Source of the DNA: Antitrichia curtipendula
Taxonomy: Eukaryota; Streptophyta; Bryopsida; Hypnales; Leucodontaceae
DNA: 64,000 nucleotides
NCBI GenBank assembly: GCA_951230915.1
Contig: OX579638.1
Span: 6,404,696 to 6,468,695, forward strand
Reading direction: 5' to 3'
Of this stretch, positions 11,369 through 24,749 are shown one piece after another; position 1 is the first letter of the stretch; each line of letters opens with the position of its first letter. Both the position numbers and the translations under genes were made by a program. A model generated the notes under the pieces. The model had not been told where the DNA came from and did not search any database. It saw only the letters and a list, made by a program, of their open reading frames with translations.

Positions 11369-14300
11369 TTACATTTGAATTGTATCGGGAAGTGTAGTAA
11401 AGTTCACGTTTTCCAGAGCGGAGTTGGTGGAGTAGATGGGAGGTCTCATCTCCGAGGAGTAGAGAGCTAATTTAGCAGATAGAAATATAAGCAAGTCTTT
11501 CATCATGCTCATCTGTGCTTTGTTAGCATTTTCAGTTTCCTGCACAATCATACAATGCATGTTAGAAACTTCCATGGCTCAACGAGATGGTATGTTTGAC
11601 TCTTGCACCACCTTTAAGTCTAGAATATCTCTCTTTCAAAGCATTGGCAATGATCAGTATTAATCTACAACACATTTTTTATTAACACTATGAGATTATA
11701 TTGAGAACTTAAAGTGTATAATAGCATTTTTAAAGATGAGGTACTTATTCTTACCTTCAACTTTTGTTGCTTTTGTTGCAAGTTGCCAAGATGCTCCTCT
11801 TGTAGTTGAATCTTTGTTTGTAGCTCTTCACTCACCGCACTATCCTTTGATTCATGCATCACTGAATACACCACGTTAATTTATCCAAGTGTTGCGACCT
11901 TGTCATTGTAAATGGAACATATACAAATTATAGCATGGTTGGTACGAGACTACTTGGCATGCCAACTCCCACAACCCATACATAATTTCTTTTTACTTTT
12001 AATCTTTATTAAGGGATCTACAATCTTTATCATCAACTTTTAATACTTTTGAAAAGAAGGAAACAAAAGCTACTATTTATTTCACTTTACAAGTATTGCT
12101 AACAACATTTAGTAATGACAAGATGATTTTTACAAATGATTCATATTAGGTAGTTTACAATCTTAATGTAGTAGTATATGGTGTAAAGTATAAAAAACTT
12201 TGGCAAGGGATTGAGAGAGAAAAAATTTGCTAACATTGATCCAAAACAATTTCCAAATGTTCTAAGTGAAGAGTGGATTCATGTAGTTGTTTATTGTCGC
12301 CTTCAATTTCTTTGCGACTTGCATTCACACAGGATTCCAGGTTTGAAAATTTCCTGATATTTATGGCAAAATCATATTAACACACAAAGAAGAGGTTGTA
12401 TCAATAATAACCAATGCAAAGTTGTACTGCTAAAAGCAATGTAAGCAATCCTTCAAAGAATAGCTAGGCTCAATTTTTTTAACCACTAGCATATTAAAGT
12501 ATTGATTGCATGATCTAATAATAGAAAAATACTTGGGAAAGGAAACTTAAATTGAACAATGAATTGGGTTGCTATGCTGAACTGAACCTTTCATAGGCAA
12601 ATGATATTTCGTAGAAATGATTTTTTTGCTTAGTATGTTGAACCTCTAGATCTTGCAAACATGCTCTGACTTCCTTTAGCTTCTTGGAAAGAGGATCCAC
12701 TTGGGCTCGATTATCTTGCAATTTCATATCAAGCTCTGAAATTTGTTGCCACGCTCTCTTCGATTGCATTGAGTCTTGCCCATCACAACTGGCAAGGGTG
12801 GTGGCACTCTCATGCAACTTTGATTGCTCATCTACACCGCAACACAAACAATCATAATCATTGATTACATCATGGTAATGACTGCCCCATCTAATTCGGG
12901 AGTTACTCCCTCATATACTACACACACACATGTCCCTATTCTCCAAGCCATTTTTGTATTATTTGTTGCACTCAAATTGATGTTGTAAGCCTTTCCACAC
13001 CAATGAGAGCTAGAATTGTACATTCAATTCATTCAAGGCAATATGTTAAGATAGAAGAACCTTGGTTTTGTTGTTGTTGCACCAGCATGAGTTGAGTGTG
13101 TTCAATGACTTCGTGAAGCTCAACAGAGGTGTTGCCATCGTCATTGGAATTGGAATGAAGGACATCATTGAGGAAGCTTGCAATATTGCCACAGGCACCC
13201 TCTGCTAATTGGTGCTCCAACAGGTGTTGAGTGCGCACCAACCCCCCATTCTCTATGGCCATGTCATCCAACTCTTTCTTCAAGGCCTTGTACATGGCAC
13301 TCTTGCTTCGCAATGCATCCACATATTGCTTCAAATCCTCTCCTCTTCGCACTGACCCCTTCACCTGTGCATGCCGATATATATTATGCCCAAGGCTGGC
13401 TAGTCATGCATGCCTTCACATCCCTGCAATCCTTAGAAAAGAATTTCACACGATTACTTTACATAAATTAAACTATGGATTTAAGTGATTGAAGAGAAAT
13501 TGATCCATATGAATAGAATGAACGATAAGTTAAGATCGACTTTGTCCTTTGATCCATGCTCAAGGTCAAGTGGGGACCTCTTCAATGGAATGCAACTTGT
13601 GTTGGAGATCATCAATGAGCACATCGCGGCGTTTGGATTGAGAAGCTAGCCGGTCCAATGCATCACAAATCTTGTTGGCAACGATGGTAGTCATCTGCTT
13701 TTGCTGTCGTTGCACCTCACTGCCTTGACCATAGCCAACTGTGGGCCCATCTTGGCAGGAGTCACTCAATTCAAAGCTCATTTTCTTTAGGGCTTGGGCT
13801 TCATCATTTATCACCAACAACTTAGCCTACATTCCCCACCCACAATTAATGTTTAGATGGTCAAACAATGTAATTATGAATGAGGTGACAAAAAATAGTA
13901 CTTTCCAAAATTTGATTTCATGTCGAAATGCCATTTTTGTTCTTATTTATTTATTTTAAATTTATTTAATAACATTGATTACATTAGTCAAATAGAAATA
14001 ACTATCAATATTACATACACATATTGTATCCCTGAAGATGTTTCTATCTTATTTTTTAGTTGCATTTCCACTATGGATTAGATTGTTATCATTCAAAGTT
14101 AACAAATTTTCTATCAAAGTTCCTAGAAAGCCATAGGTTGGGTCAAACCTGAACGTTGAAGAGTCCACAATCATTGGAGCCCAACAAAACATATTGCAGT
14201 GCTTGCAAGTGGAATTGTTTTGTTTCCATCTCCTGATTCAACCACATTTTGAAACAGATTATCTCATATGAAGAATAATTTATTAAGGCACTAACATAAA

Positions 14301-17300
14301 TTTCACAGTTACAATATGGTGTCGTACTAGATCTCAGTTATACTTCTTAATGAGTAATGTGTATATCTAATTTATACATGTTTGAACCGATTGTCATGGC
14401 ATTAAAACACAATCATTGTCTATATCTATTTGTTTTCCATAAAAAAAAATTGAATTTTATTGATCAAGGGAACTCAAAACAAAAACTCGACTACTAGGAA
14501 TTATCATATACCTTAGGCAATTTATCCTTGGCTGAGTATCTCAGCAAAGAGCATGTTTGCCCCATAGTTTGCAACATGAGAGAAATAGTGTTGCTACTTG
14601 TCAATTCTTGTGTGTTGTGCAAGCTTGGTATTACTTTGGCTTGATTGACTACATAGTATTATGAAACATTAAACAAAAGTTGGCATCTGTATCTTAGATT
14701 TGGTAAAAGTATAATAGCACATCTAATAGCATTTAATAGCATCCATATAAGCATTGGAGCATGATTGCTAGTACTATAATTAGATTGATCTAATTTTTTG
14801 CAAGGTCATGTTGGCAATTAAAAAAGATTTCAATTTGTCTTAGCATGTATTTTTAGACACCATATAAAAAGATAGTAATTTTTTAATGTGTTGATTATAG
14901 ATTTATTCAAAATTAAGCCTAATCTCTTATGTTTATAAAATGTACAATTACATAAGACTTTATAGGGGTCAATTTTGAATAAATTTTGCAAGTACAAGCA
15001 ACTACCTAAGGTGATGAGGATTTGGGTAATTATTTCCCTACTTGTATTTATAAATTATTTCAAAGTCTAGCTCAAATAAGAAGAAAATTGAATGAGTCTA
15101 CTACCAAAAATTGAGCTTTTTGTTAAGCACCCTTCCATCCAACTATCATGGAGCCAAACCAAGTAGTTATCTTGGTTTCTCTTGTTTTACAAATGGAATT
15201 GTTTTATAGCAAAAAAATATATTTGCCAACGTTGGTCTTGTAGTATAAAATACATATGTGGAATCAGTTTGTTTGTGAATTTATTTCAAGACCTTGCCTA
15301 CATAAATGCCTTCAAATTTGCATGACCACATAAGTCTACCTTTCAAATGATGTTTTAGCCAAATTTTGATCATTTTTATTTATTGTCATAGTGGTCAAAG
15401 CTAAAAAATTGATTACTTTACTTAATTTTGTATATGCATGGTATATTTGGTCTTGAAGATAGTTCAATGTAAAATGTAAAATTCTAGGCTATCTAGTTGA
15501 ACTAAAAATTAGTCCTTCATGTCTTTCTCATCTTTTTCAATACCATTGCCAACTTTTTATAACATTTAATGCTTAAAAAATAAAATTGCAATTCATATCA
15601 ATAATTGACTTTCACAATTCAAAAATGATAATATCATAAAATAAGTTGAATGAGAAGTTCTCCAAAATAAAACTAATAGAGGGAGATATTATAAATATTA
15701 TTGTCAAACTTTTAAATATCCTAAATGTTGAAACTTTTCTTCAAAAGTATTCTATAGTTCAAAAGGTGCAAGTACAATTCACCTTGGAAATATCATTTTT
15801 TGTTCAACCAAGGAAAGGCCTTAAAAAATGTCTTGAATTAATAAGTAAAATGAAAATCTTTCAAAAAATCTGTAATTAGAATTTATTATTCTAATATTAA
15901 AGGAATTTTTTTATTATGAATATATATTAGAAATATTAAATCTATAACCAATTTTAGAAAGAGTTTTTGTTTGTGATTCTTGAAAACTATTGACTAGTAT
16001 AATAGATCTAACTAGATTGATATAACCTATGGATTATGTTTTACAACTTTATTTGAGAGTCATTATTCATTCATAATTTCAAATGCATTTTATATTAATT
16101 CTATTTAATTTTGAAAATTTGGAGTTCTTTTAACCCCTAAAGGCCCATTGTCCGCTTGGAGGACAAAATGGATTTTGGGCAGGTTCTTATAACTTCAATT
16201 TTTAGTGAAACTTCTTGTAACTTTCTCATAAGATAGAAAAATTTATTAATTTTGTGGATAAATAATTTCTATTTTAATCAATGCTTGGGAGCAGAAGTTA
16301 TGCCATCTTAAACATAATTTTCAAGTCATCAGGCAAAAAAAAAAATTCACAAAAACTTGAAATTAAATTTTTTGATTTTTTTCTTTTATAAATCATATTT
16401 TTTCTACGTGAGAAGCTTTGATTCATTCCATTTGTATTAGTAACGTGAAAGTTATGAAAAATCTTGTTTTGTGGGCAATCTGAGCATCTTCTTGGAAAAA
16501 TTACAAGCTAGTGTTCAAAAAAACTTTTGTTTCCAACTTTGAATGTTAATATCTCTCAATCTGTTTTGTCAAACTTCGTGGAATTTTTTACCATTAGGCA
16601 AATATAGTACAAGATCCTATAGTTAGATTCTAAAAAAATAAAATAAAAATTTCATTGTTGAACATAGTAGAAATAGAAGTTTTGAGTGGTTTTTGATAAA
16701 AAAAAAATGGCCTTGGGCCTTTAGGTGTTAATTTCTAAAGTTCTTTAAGCTCTTGTGGAGTTTTTGAAAGGTTAGGTAGGTTCATATGAAGACAATTTTG
16801 AATGAATGAAATTGAAATTCTTACCAAAGATGCACATTTCTATAAGCTTCCCAAAAGTATAATATCTTTCCTAATTAGGTGCCTAAGTCAATAGTTATGG
16901 GGCTCAAAAGCTTAGATGCAACTTGGACAGTGTGCTAATAGAGAAGACATGCTGTGAATGGCGAGGTGGGGGTCCCTTTAGAGAAGACATGTAGTCAAGC
17001 AAGTAATTTGAGAAGTTGTGAAGTTTTTTGCATTAAATTTGAAAGCTTCTTGCAATCTATGAAACCAAATGGGCTAAAAAAAAGTCCACACATTCTCATA
17101 GTAGTATAAAGAATTAGTTTGTAATTGAAAATAAAAAAAATAAAAAAATTGATGAGATCTTTTTTTAATTTAAAAAATCTTCTTGATTAAAGGAAAAAAA
17201 ACCTTATGTTGACCACTGATACTTTGATCCTTCCAAAAAATGAGTTCTCTAAAAACAATTGAAATCTTGTTCTTGTAGTTGCATTTTTTTTAACATCCTC

Positions 17301-20300
17301 TTAGTGCAAGATCTTTTTGTGTATGGTAAACACCTCTAATATCTTTGAAAATTGGCATGCAAGTAACTAACACAACTACCTATCCAATGGTTTACAGTTC
17401 CAAAGTTGGATAGTGCCTCCTTTTTCACAAAATTGAGTCAAATTATGCTAATCGAGTTGGACAAGGCCCAAAATTTCTTTTCTTCTAACTTCAAATGTTA
17501 TGATCTCTCAATCTACGCAATCAAATTGGCTAAAAGAAATTCTATTAATTTCTAAAGTAGATTAGTTCAAATTTTATATGGTTTAAAGTTTGAAAAATAT
17601 TTTTATATTTCACTTATACTCAATGTACTAAAAAATGAAAATTTGGAACACTTTTTGTGAAAATTTGTCAAAGAACTTTAGGAATTAAAGTTACATTTTG
17701 TAACACATAATTATATTTAAAGAAATTTAGACTACCTGCAATTGTTAGAAGGCCTTTGGGGCTTAATGGGACTTGTAAATAAGTTAGAGGTATATAGATT
17801 ATGACATTGCTATAATAGAAATACAAAACATAATCAAGATACCTTATTGTGATTGCCAAATTTGTTAGAAAAAGGTTTTATATATATGACCTGATAAGTC
17901 AAGCACATACGCTTGTTCTTGCAATTTCTTTGCTAAAACAGATTCTTGTTTCATTTGATCTCGCATGGATTGAATTACACCTACAAAATCTCCAAATTTA
18001 CCTACATGCTGAGTTAATGGCAATAAAAAATCATTAGTGTCAATCATATAAATTAAACTCTGAAAACAACATCATTTTATGCCGGATGTCATATTAATGT
18101 CATTTTCTTTCATTCAAATGGCATTATATTTCAAATGAAATTATTACCCAAATTTTCTTCATAATGAAATAATAATTATATAATTAGGCTACAAACCTGA
18201 ATATTGGCCTTGAGTGTTTGAATCCTAGAGCTAAGGTGTGCTTTTTCACCTTCCAAGCCTTGCATATTTTCCTTAAAAAGTATAGAATTTTTGTCTTTTT
18301 CCTTAATATTTTCCAAATGTCTATGTGTTTTTTTAAATTGATCTCGTAATATATTAAATTGTAAATGAAGCATGTTCACATCATCTTCTAATAGTAGCTC
18401 AAAAGGTATATCAATTTCCATCAAAAATGGTGCTACATAAGCCCTTTTTTTAAGCATATCCTTCTATACCATGATTATACAAATATTAAAATATTGAATA
18501 TTTTTTTACCATCTAATTATTGCAATAAGATTCAAAATTAACTTAATATTTAAAATAGAAGGATACTTTTAAATTAAAACTTTTAGGGGTTTTGAGTCCT
18601 ATTTCCAATCCAAAAATACAAATTTAAAAGTGAAAATTGGGAGACAAGGAGTTGTACTAAAGTTACACAAGACTATGAAGAGATTTTCTAAAATTAATAA
18701 AGTATCCACCTTCCACATGTGCTCAAAGTGCACTACCTATGTACACGTGCAAAGAACACAATTTTTATTTTCCAAAAATAAAAAATAGTGGAAAAAGAGA
18801 ACCTACAAGTAAGAAAAAATGGCTATTTTTTTTTAATTATTTGAATTATTTTACTATTTTCTAAAAATAAACTCAAAAGTATCTATTTTCTTCTATTTTC
18901 CTAGGCCTCTTTTTTTGTGCATAACTTTTAGAGATAAATTTTTCTAGACTTCAATTTTCACACGTATACTTTTTTGAATGCTTTACAAATTATCCATATT
19001 TTATTTTATTTTTAAAAATTTATTGCAAAAGGTCATAGTACTTCAATACTACGGCCATTTGGGCTAGAAAATGGCAGATGTTTCTTGCAACTACCCATAT
19101 CTAGAAAGTTAAGTGACTAGTTATAAGATATCATGGCTTTTTAAAGTATGAATAGATAGAAAATTTTCAAATTTTATGTAATATTAGAGTAATAACTAAT
19201 ATTAATATAAAAAAGAACTAAAATATAACTTGAATTTTTTATAATTGTTTTTTCAATATTTTCTTGCAAAAATGTGAAATTGAAGAGAAATGCATTGATT
19301 CTTCTAATTGTTTCTAACTTAACCCGCATGCCCCAAGTGACCATTTTTGAGTTGCTTCCCCTTCTTTTTTTGAGTTGTCCACTCTCAAATGTTAATTTTT
19401 CTTTAAGTAATTTTTTTCTTCTAAAAAACAGACTACATTATGAATTCAATGACGCTAGTTTCATCAAATTTCAAGTTGAAATCGAAGGAGCTCAAGGAAA
19501 AGACAAGTGTCATGTTCTTGTTTTTCTTACAAACACTACTCTCATTTCAATGACTACCGGTGGAATAATGCACCATGAATTGAAAAATACTCAGAATGTT
19601 GTGAAATTTTAGATAAACACTTGGAACACTCTTGTCTTTCACTAAGCACAAAAAAGGCACCATTTTGAAATATTCTCACAAAATTCGCTCTTTGAAAGTG
19701 CTCTACCTTGTTTTTCCAATAACTAAATGAAACTATAAAATTACATATCTACAAAATTGTACAATCAAATAATCTGAATTTTTTTGGCCCATTTTGAAAG
19801 TATCCCCCTCTTTCCCTGCTTGGATCATTACGAATTAATAAGGATACAATATCGTGTTGTTGTCAAAAAGTAATTCTAAAATACATTGCAAAACTTTTGG
19901 AAAGTTGTTTTGTTAAGAAAAATTGTAAAGCAAAAAAAAAAAAAAATTTAAATATCAACTAAATCACACAATACAACGAGGCACATTTTAGGTACAAATT
20001 GTCAAAAATTGCCAATTTTCAAAGCAATGAGAAAAAATGAATTTTTTTTTTATACTAGACTACTATGGAAATGTGTAGAAAAAATTTCAAAAATTTTGAC
20101 TGCACAAATTGAAAGATCATAATGTTTGAAGTTAAAAGAAAAAGTTTTTTTTTCTAGTCTTGCCCAACATGGCTAAGAGACTTAAACTCCTCCTAAAGTG
20201 AGTTTTTTACACTATACATGGTGTTCTTTTTCATTTGCATCATGTAAGTTACATACCTACCAAATTTTAGAATTATTAGAAGATTTTTGCACATGCTATC

Positions 20301-23300
20301 CAAAGTTGCCCAAGTAGCCCAAAAATTTAGGATAACATTATTTTTGATTTGGAAACCCAATCGGAAAAAAATATTATATTCCCAATAAGAAGATACATGT
20401 TCACACCTTGTGTCAAAATTTTAAGAACATTAATTAAAAAATAACTTCATATATACCTACCTAAGATCACCTATGTACGTTAGAGACTAAGTAAAAAATA
20501 AATAGATCTGAAAATCTTATTTTCCAAATCTTATTGAACATCAAAAGATACTTCTACATTAATACAATCACCTTTTATGCAATTTTCTTTAATATGATTT
20601 AAATGCAGCCAATGTTTTTATATGAGGTGAAATTGTATGGTTAGAATACAAACGTGACTCATATTCAACAAAGTTGTCTACACAAAAGCTCTACATTTCA
20701 ACATAAACATGTTATATAATAAACGATTATATAATTTTTAACATGTATAATTCTAATTCATAAAGCAATGAATTTATGAACATGGAGAATGCAAGTACAC
20801 TATACAAGTAGGGATAGGAGGCATTAAAATCCATTGCAAATTTAATTTTCTAGTAACTTGATCATTTGAACTCTTGGAGATGAATCTCAAATACTGTACA
20901 CTGGAATTGGAGGAAAATCCACATAGAATACTCATTTGAGAAAATTGAAGAATGAATTTTAACCCCTTATTCCATCAAAAAACACTCAAAATTTCCATTT
21001 CTACATCAAAGAGCAAATAACTTGAATTTTTATTTTTTTTGCATATTTAACCATAGGATCTTGTATTGTAAGAATATGTGGAAGAAAATTCAAGAACTTT
21101 TACCATATAGATTGCAAGATATTTGCATTTAAAGTGAAGGAAACAAGTTTTTTTGCACATTTCACAAAAACATTTTTTACTTTAAACATTACATGAGATT
21201 TCACTATTGTGGAGGGCTGTGAGTTCCCTAGAGTTCTCAGATTGTGGAAACTCCACTACAGTAATAGGCCGACGTGGCAAAATGACTGTCACGTCGGATA
21301 TTACTAAAAATTATTATTAAAAAAAAATTATATATTTTTTTATTTTTTATTTTTATTATTATTGTATTATTTTTTATTTTGACGAGCATTGGCTAGTTCA
21401 AAGGAATTGCCCTCCACCCCCCCCAAAACACATGTAATGTCTTCTTAACTTCAAATTTTTGCTCTACTGATTTTGAATTTCTAATTTTATATAATGAAGA
21501 ATTGAGTTGAGAGTCTAGGAAAAAAATTCTACCCTTGCCTCCCCCCCCCGCCTTTAGTTTTTACTCCTAAAAAAATTATTAAGTAGAAGTAGATTCAAGA
21601 TTGAAGGAAAATCTAAATTGTTAATAGCTCTAAAATGGAATTGAAACACCCTAATCTCAACAGTGAGATTGTTCTAGCAAGAAATCTTAACCTTGTAGAA
21701 TTTTTTTTTAGTTTTTCTTAAGAGTGAAAAGTGAGTTAAAAAATGAATCCAACAAATTATTTTTCAAAAAGATGCTCTAATTGTTCAAACAATAAGATTG
21801 TCCATAACTTTTGCATAATAAATCTGAATGGAAAGAATCAAAGCTTTGCTCCTAGGTACCCATTGAAATAAAAATTATATTTTTGGAAAAGCTAGTGTAT
21901 TTTTCTATCTCCACCAAAAATTTCAACAAATATTGAGACCATAGGAGTCTACCCAAAATCCATTTTGTCCCTTGAGGGGACACTAGGACTTTAGGGATTA
22001 AAAAGATGTTGAATTGTTATGTGAGCTAATATAATATACTAAGATTACATGAATCATTTTTTTAAATATGAATGGTGAAGCTTCCACCTAGCTCTAAATT
22101 ATTCCATATTTTATATATGGTGGCAATGCATTACATTGAAGACAATATTTTCGTTGCGGTTAGCATAATTATATTGTATTTAAGACTATGTTGGAGATTT
22201 TGTTTAATATATGTTGGGATAACAAGGAAGTACATAGCAGTTAGCCAATACAACATTGTTGCATTTTTAATAATTTGATGGTGAATAAGTACAATATTTT
22301 TAACACTTTTAATTTAAAATTAATGCAATTTTCAACAATTTTGGACAAGCATTTGTACTATTGTTCATTCAAATAAATAAATTAATATTATTTTATCAAT
22401 CTAAAATTAAATATTGCTATAAACAATAAAACAAAACAATTTACCTGATTGTGCAACCATATAAGTAGTGGATAGATTACACTTGTATTGCCATTTATAA
22501 GACCTTGTTGAAATGTCGATCTATACAAATAAATAATTTAATTGGCTTAAGATATAATATGTCTTTAAACAAGATGAAATATAAACTAATTAAATATGAT
22601 TTGATTAGTTGCTATACCTATCAATATTTGGACAATAGTCAAAGGTTCTTAAAACATCCAACATCCACATGATCTTTTCCTCAATGGTATCCAAATCAAA
22701 TTTCTGGTTAATAAAAATCAAAAATATTTTTTCAATGAATAATGGATTTTGTGTTAAAAAATATTTATATAGTTTTGAATAAAATAGATGCAATCATAAA
22801 AACTTGCTTTTGGGGATATTGCAACATCTACAATGTCAGGATTAATCTCATGTTTAAGAAAAAATTAATTTAAAATCGTACAATAATTAATAATTGAATA
22901 ATAGGGGATTATAAAACCTGAAGGTTTATAGGATGAATATTGGATATTATGTTTATAAGAATTTCTTGCAATTCTTGAGGACTTTTTTCACTGCATATAA
23001 GTATGTACTAAATAAATCACTTTTATATAAACATATTGAAAAATTGAAAAATGAAATGTTTATGTTGAGATCCAAAAATATATTTCAAAATTCTAGTAAA
23101 TTATTCTAAAATTAATATAATATGATCGATCAATTTTTATTATGATACTTTTAGTTTAATTCAATTATAAAATATTATTAATATGAATAAAATAAAATAT
23201 AATAAGTTTTAAAATTTTAAGCTACTTGTTTTTACCTACATCTCTAAATAATTAAAAATCAATTTTGCCAAAAATTTATACTTGAATATACACCAATGCA

Positions 23301-23388
23301 AACACAGTTTTGAATAAAACCTGAATTCTGTGAATGTCATGGAATAATTGAATGGTGTTTCATTGAGAATATGAATAACGTCTTCCAT
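11369..23388 (-). CDS. IFT81: Intraflagellar transport protein 81
   Basis: IFT81 is an IFT-B core subunit that, with IFT74, carries tubulin into growing cilia. Fourteen exons join in frame: 23388-23321, 22990-22918, 22703-22618, 22520-22445, 18463-18197, 18008-17891, 14648-14512, 14232-14149, 13826-13578, 13364-13061, 12831-12588, 12353-12235, 11861-11755, 11539-11369, giving 700 residues (human 676). Exons 1-4 form the N-terminal calponin-homology domain, ending FQQGLINGNTSVIYPLLIWL. Exon 5 opens MLKKRAYVAPFL, close to the animal LKKRAYLAxFL. The rest is coiled coil; exon 10 carries RRGEDLKQYVDALRSKSAMY, the family's most recognisable stretch. The start is the ATG 68 bases before the first donor, with an N-terminus of the usual length. 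Two introns of 3-4 kb hold repeats. The lysines of the animal 'LKYKP' segment are not conserved (FDYCP). The exon 9 acceptor could instead be at 13,820. Confidence 0.93.
16130..16731 (-). repeat. TTAA-bounded dispersed repeat, copy C
   Basis: This 602-bp copy has both ends: TTAACCCCTAAAGGCCCA at 16,130 and GGGCCTTTAGGTGTTAA at 16,731. The termini are inverted repeats of about 18 bp, and TTAA sits at each edge. It lies inside the IFT81 intron between 17,891 and 14,648. No open frame is seen. The TTAA flanks and C-rich tips would suit a non-autonomous piggyBac-type element, but no transposase is visible to prove it. Confidence 0.7.
20959..22001 (+). repeat. TTAA-bounded dispersed repeat, copy D
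   Basis: The left end reads TTAACCCCTTATTCC and the right end GGACTTTAGGGATTAA, about 1,043 bp apart. The inner half near the right end has 'gtcccttgaggggacact', shared with copies B and G. It sits in the IFT81 intron between 22,445 and 18,463. At 21,210-21,290 it carries a GC-richer insert ('tgtggagggctgtgagttc') that also occurs near 10,336-10,360. Confidence 0.65.
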
Positions 23389-24749
23389 CTTTGTTATATT
23401 TATTAATTTGTTTAGTCATAAAAAAGTCTTTTGTCAAATAATTTTTGGTCACTCTGTTAATGTATAGTTATATACAAATGATTCATCAAAATGGTAGAAA
23501 AGATTGCATTGCAAATGACTACAAAGATGTAAAAATAGCTTAGTCAGTTTTTTATTTTTGGAATAAACCCAATTTATTTTATTATAAATAATTAGATTTG
23601 AACTTTGACATTATGTGGATTGTGGAAGACATTTTTGAAGAAGGGTTTTAACATACTCATAAAACTCAATAGAGATTTTCATACGATAATGATTTTTTTA
23701 ATGGTAGCTGACAAAGGTCAATACCATTCTTTTGACACATATAATTGTTTTGATCATTTATGCTATATCACAGATCTTCACCATGATAAGAGCTATTGGT
23801 GGCATTTTTTATATTGTTGAATAGTCAATGAAGAAGAAGTGTGCACATTGATGTCTCACATGATCAATTTGAACTTACCATTCAAAAGATATTGAACCAG
23901 GACTTTTCTTTCTTGGAAATTCTATACAAGTAACAACCACTTTAAATTCTTGAATCTATGAATTAAAAAATTTCAAGATTAAAAATTTGAAATTTAGTAT
24001 TCGAAGATTAATTTTTTTATATATCTGTAAAATTATAATTATTTTTTAATTTTCAAATCTCAATGTTGTAGATTCCAAAATAATAAATTTGTGATTTTAC
24101 AAAAAAAATTCTGTTAAATTAAAGAAATATTTGATTTGTTAATTCCAGTGACAATCTTTAGCTCAAAACTATTTTAGCTTATATTTGGTGATGTATATTT
24201 CTGCATTGAATATAGGGTGCACTAAGTGTAAAGAGTCATTAAGGCACAACTTGGCCATGGAGTCATGAAGCTAAACAACTAAATGATAAAATGTAGCCAT
24301 GGTTATCCAAACGACTAAAATGTGAAGCTAAGTGATTTTGCTTTAATCACCTAAAATGTGTCTTTTCTTATCCAAAAATGAGTTGGCCAAAATAAATGTG
24401 GAATATTCCTTAATTTGTTGTTCTTTTGTAAGAAAAAAATAGTGATTCTAAAAAGTGGATCTATCTAATGGCTCGAAGTTAGACCACACGTCCATCAATA
24501 GACCATTGGCATGTACCTTTATATAGTCATTAGAAATGACGCTTAAAGCATTAGTAAAGTTGTTTGTCTTCTTTAACATCTAATTCTTTTGAAGAGTTTA
24601 TTCTTACGTTTCGGGAATCATTGGCTTTGAATTTTAGAAAATTATATGGGTCTCAACATAAGTTGGCATTATGTGCCATACAAATGGCGCATAATTTTTA
24701 AATTTTCTTGCAATGAAAAACAACTTGAATTTTTTTATTGGAATTAAAT

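Noticed and set aside
17736..17771. Candidate 36-base IFT81 microexon with good splice sites
   Set aside because: It keeps the frame but adds 12 residues with no match to the family; the length agrees with animal IFT81 without it.
22804..22846. Candidate extra IFT81 exon (INPDIVDVAISPKA)
   Set aside because: It is 43 bases long and breaks the frame between two exons that already join in phase 0, and skipping it gives the expected CH-domain length.
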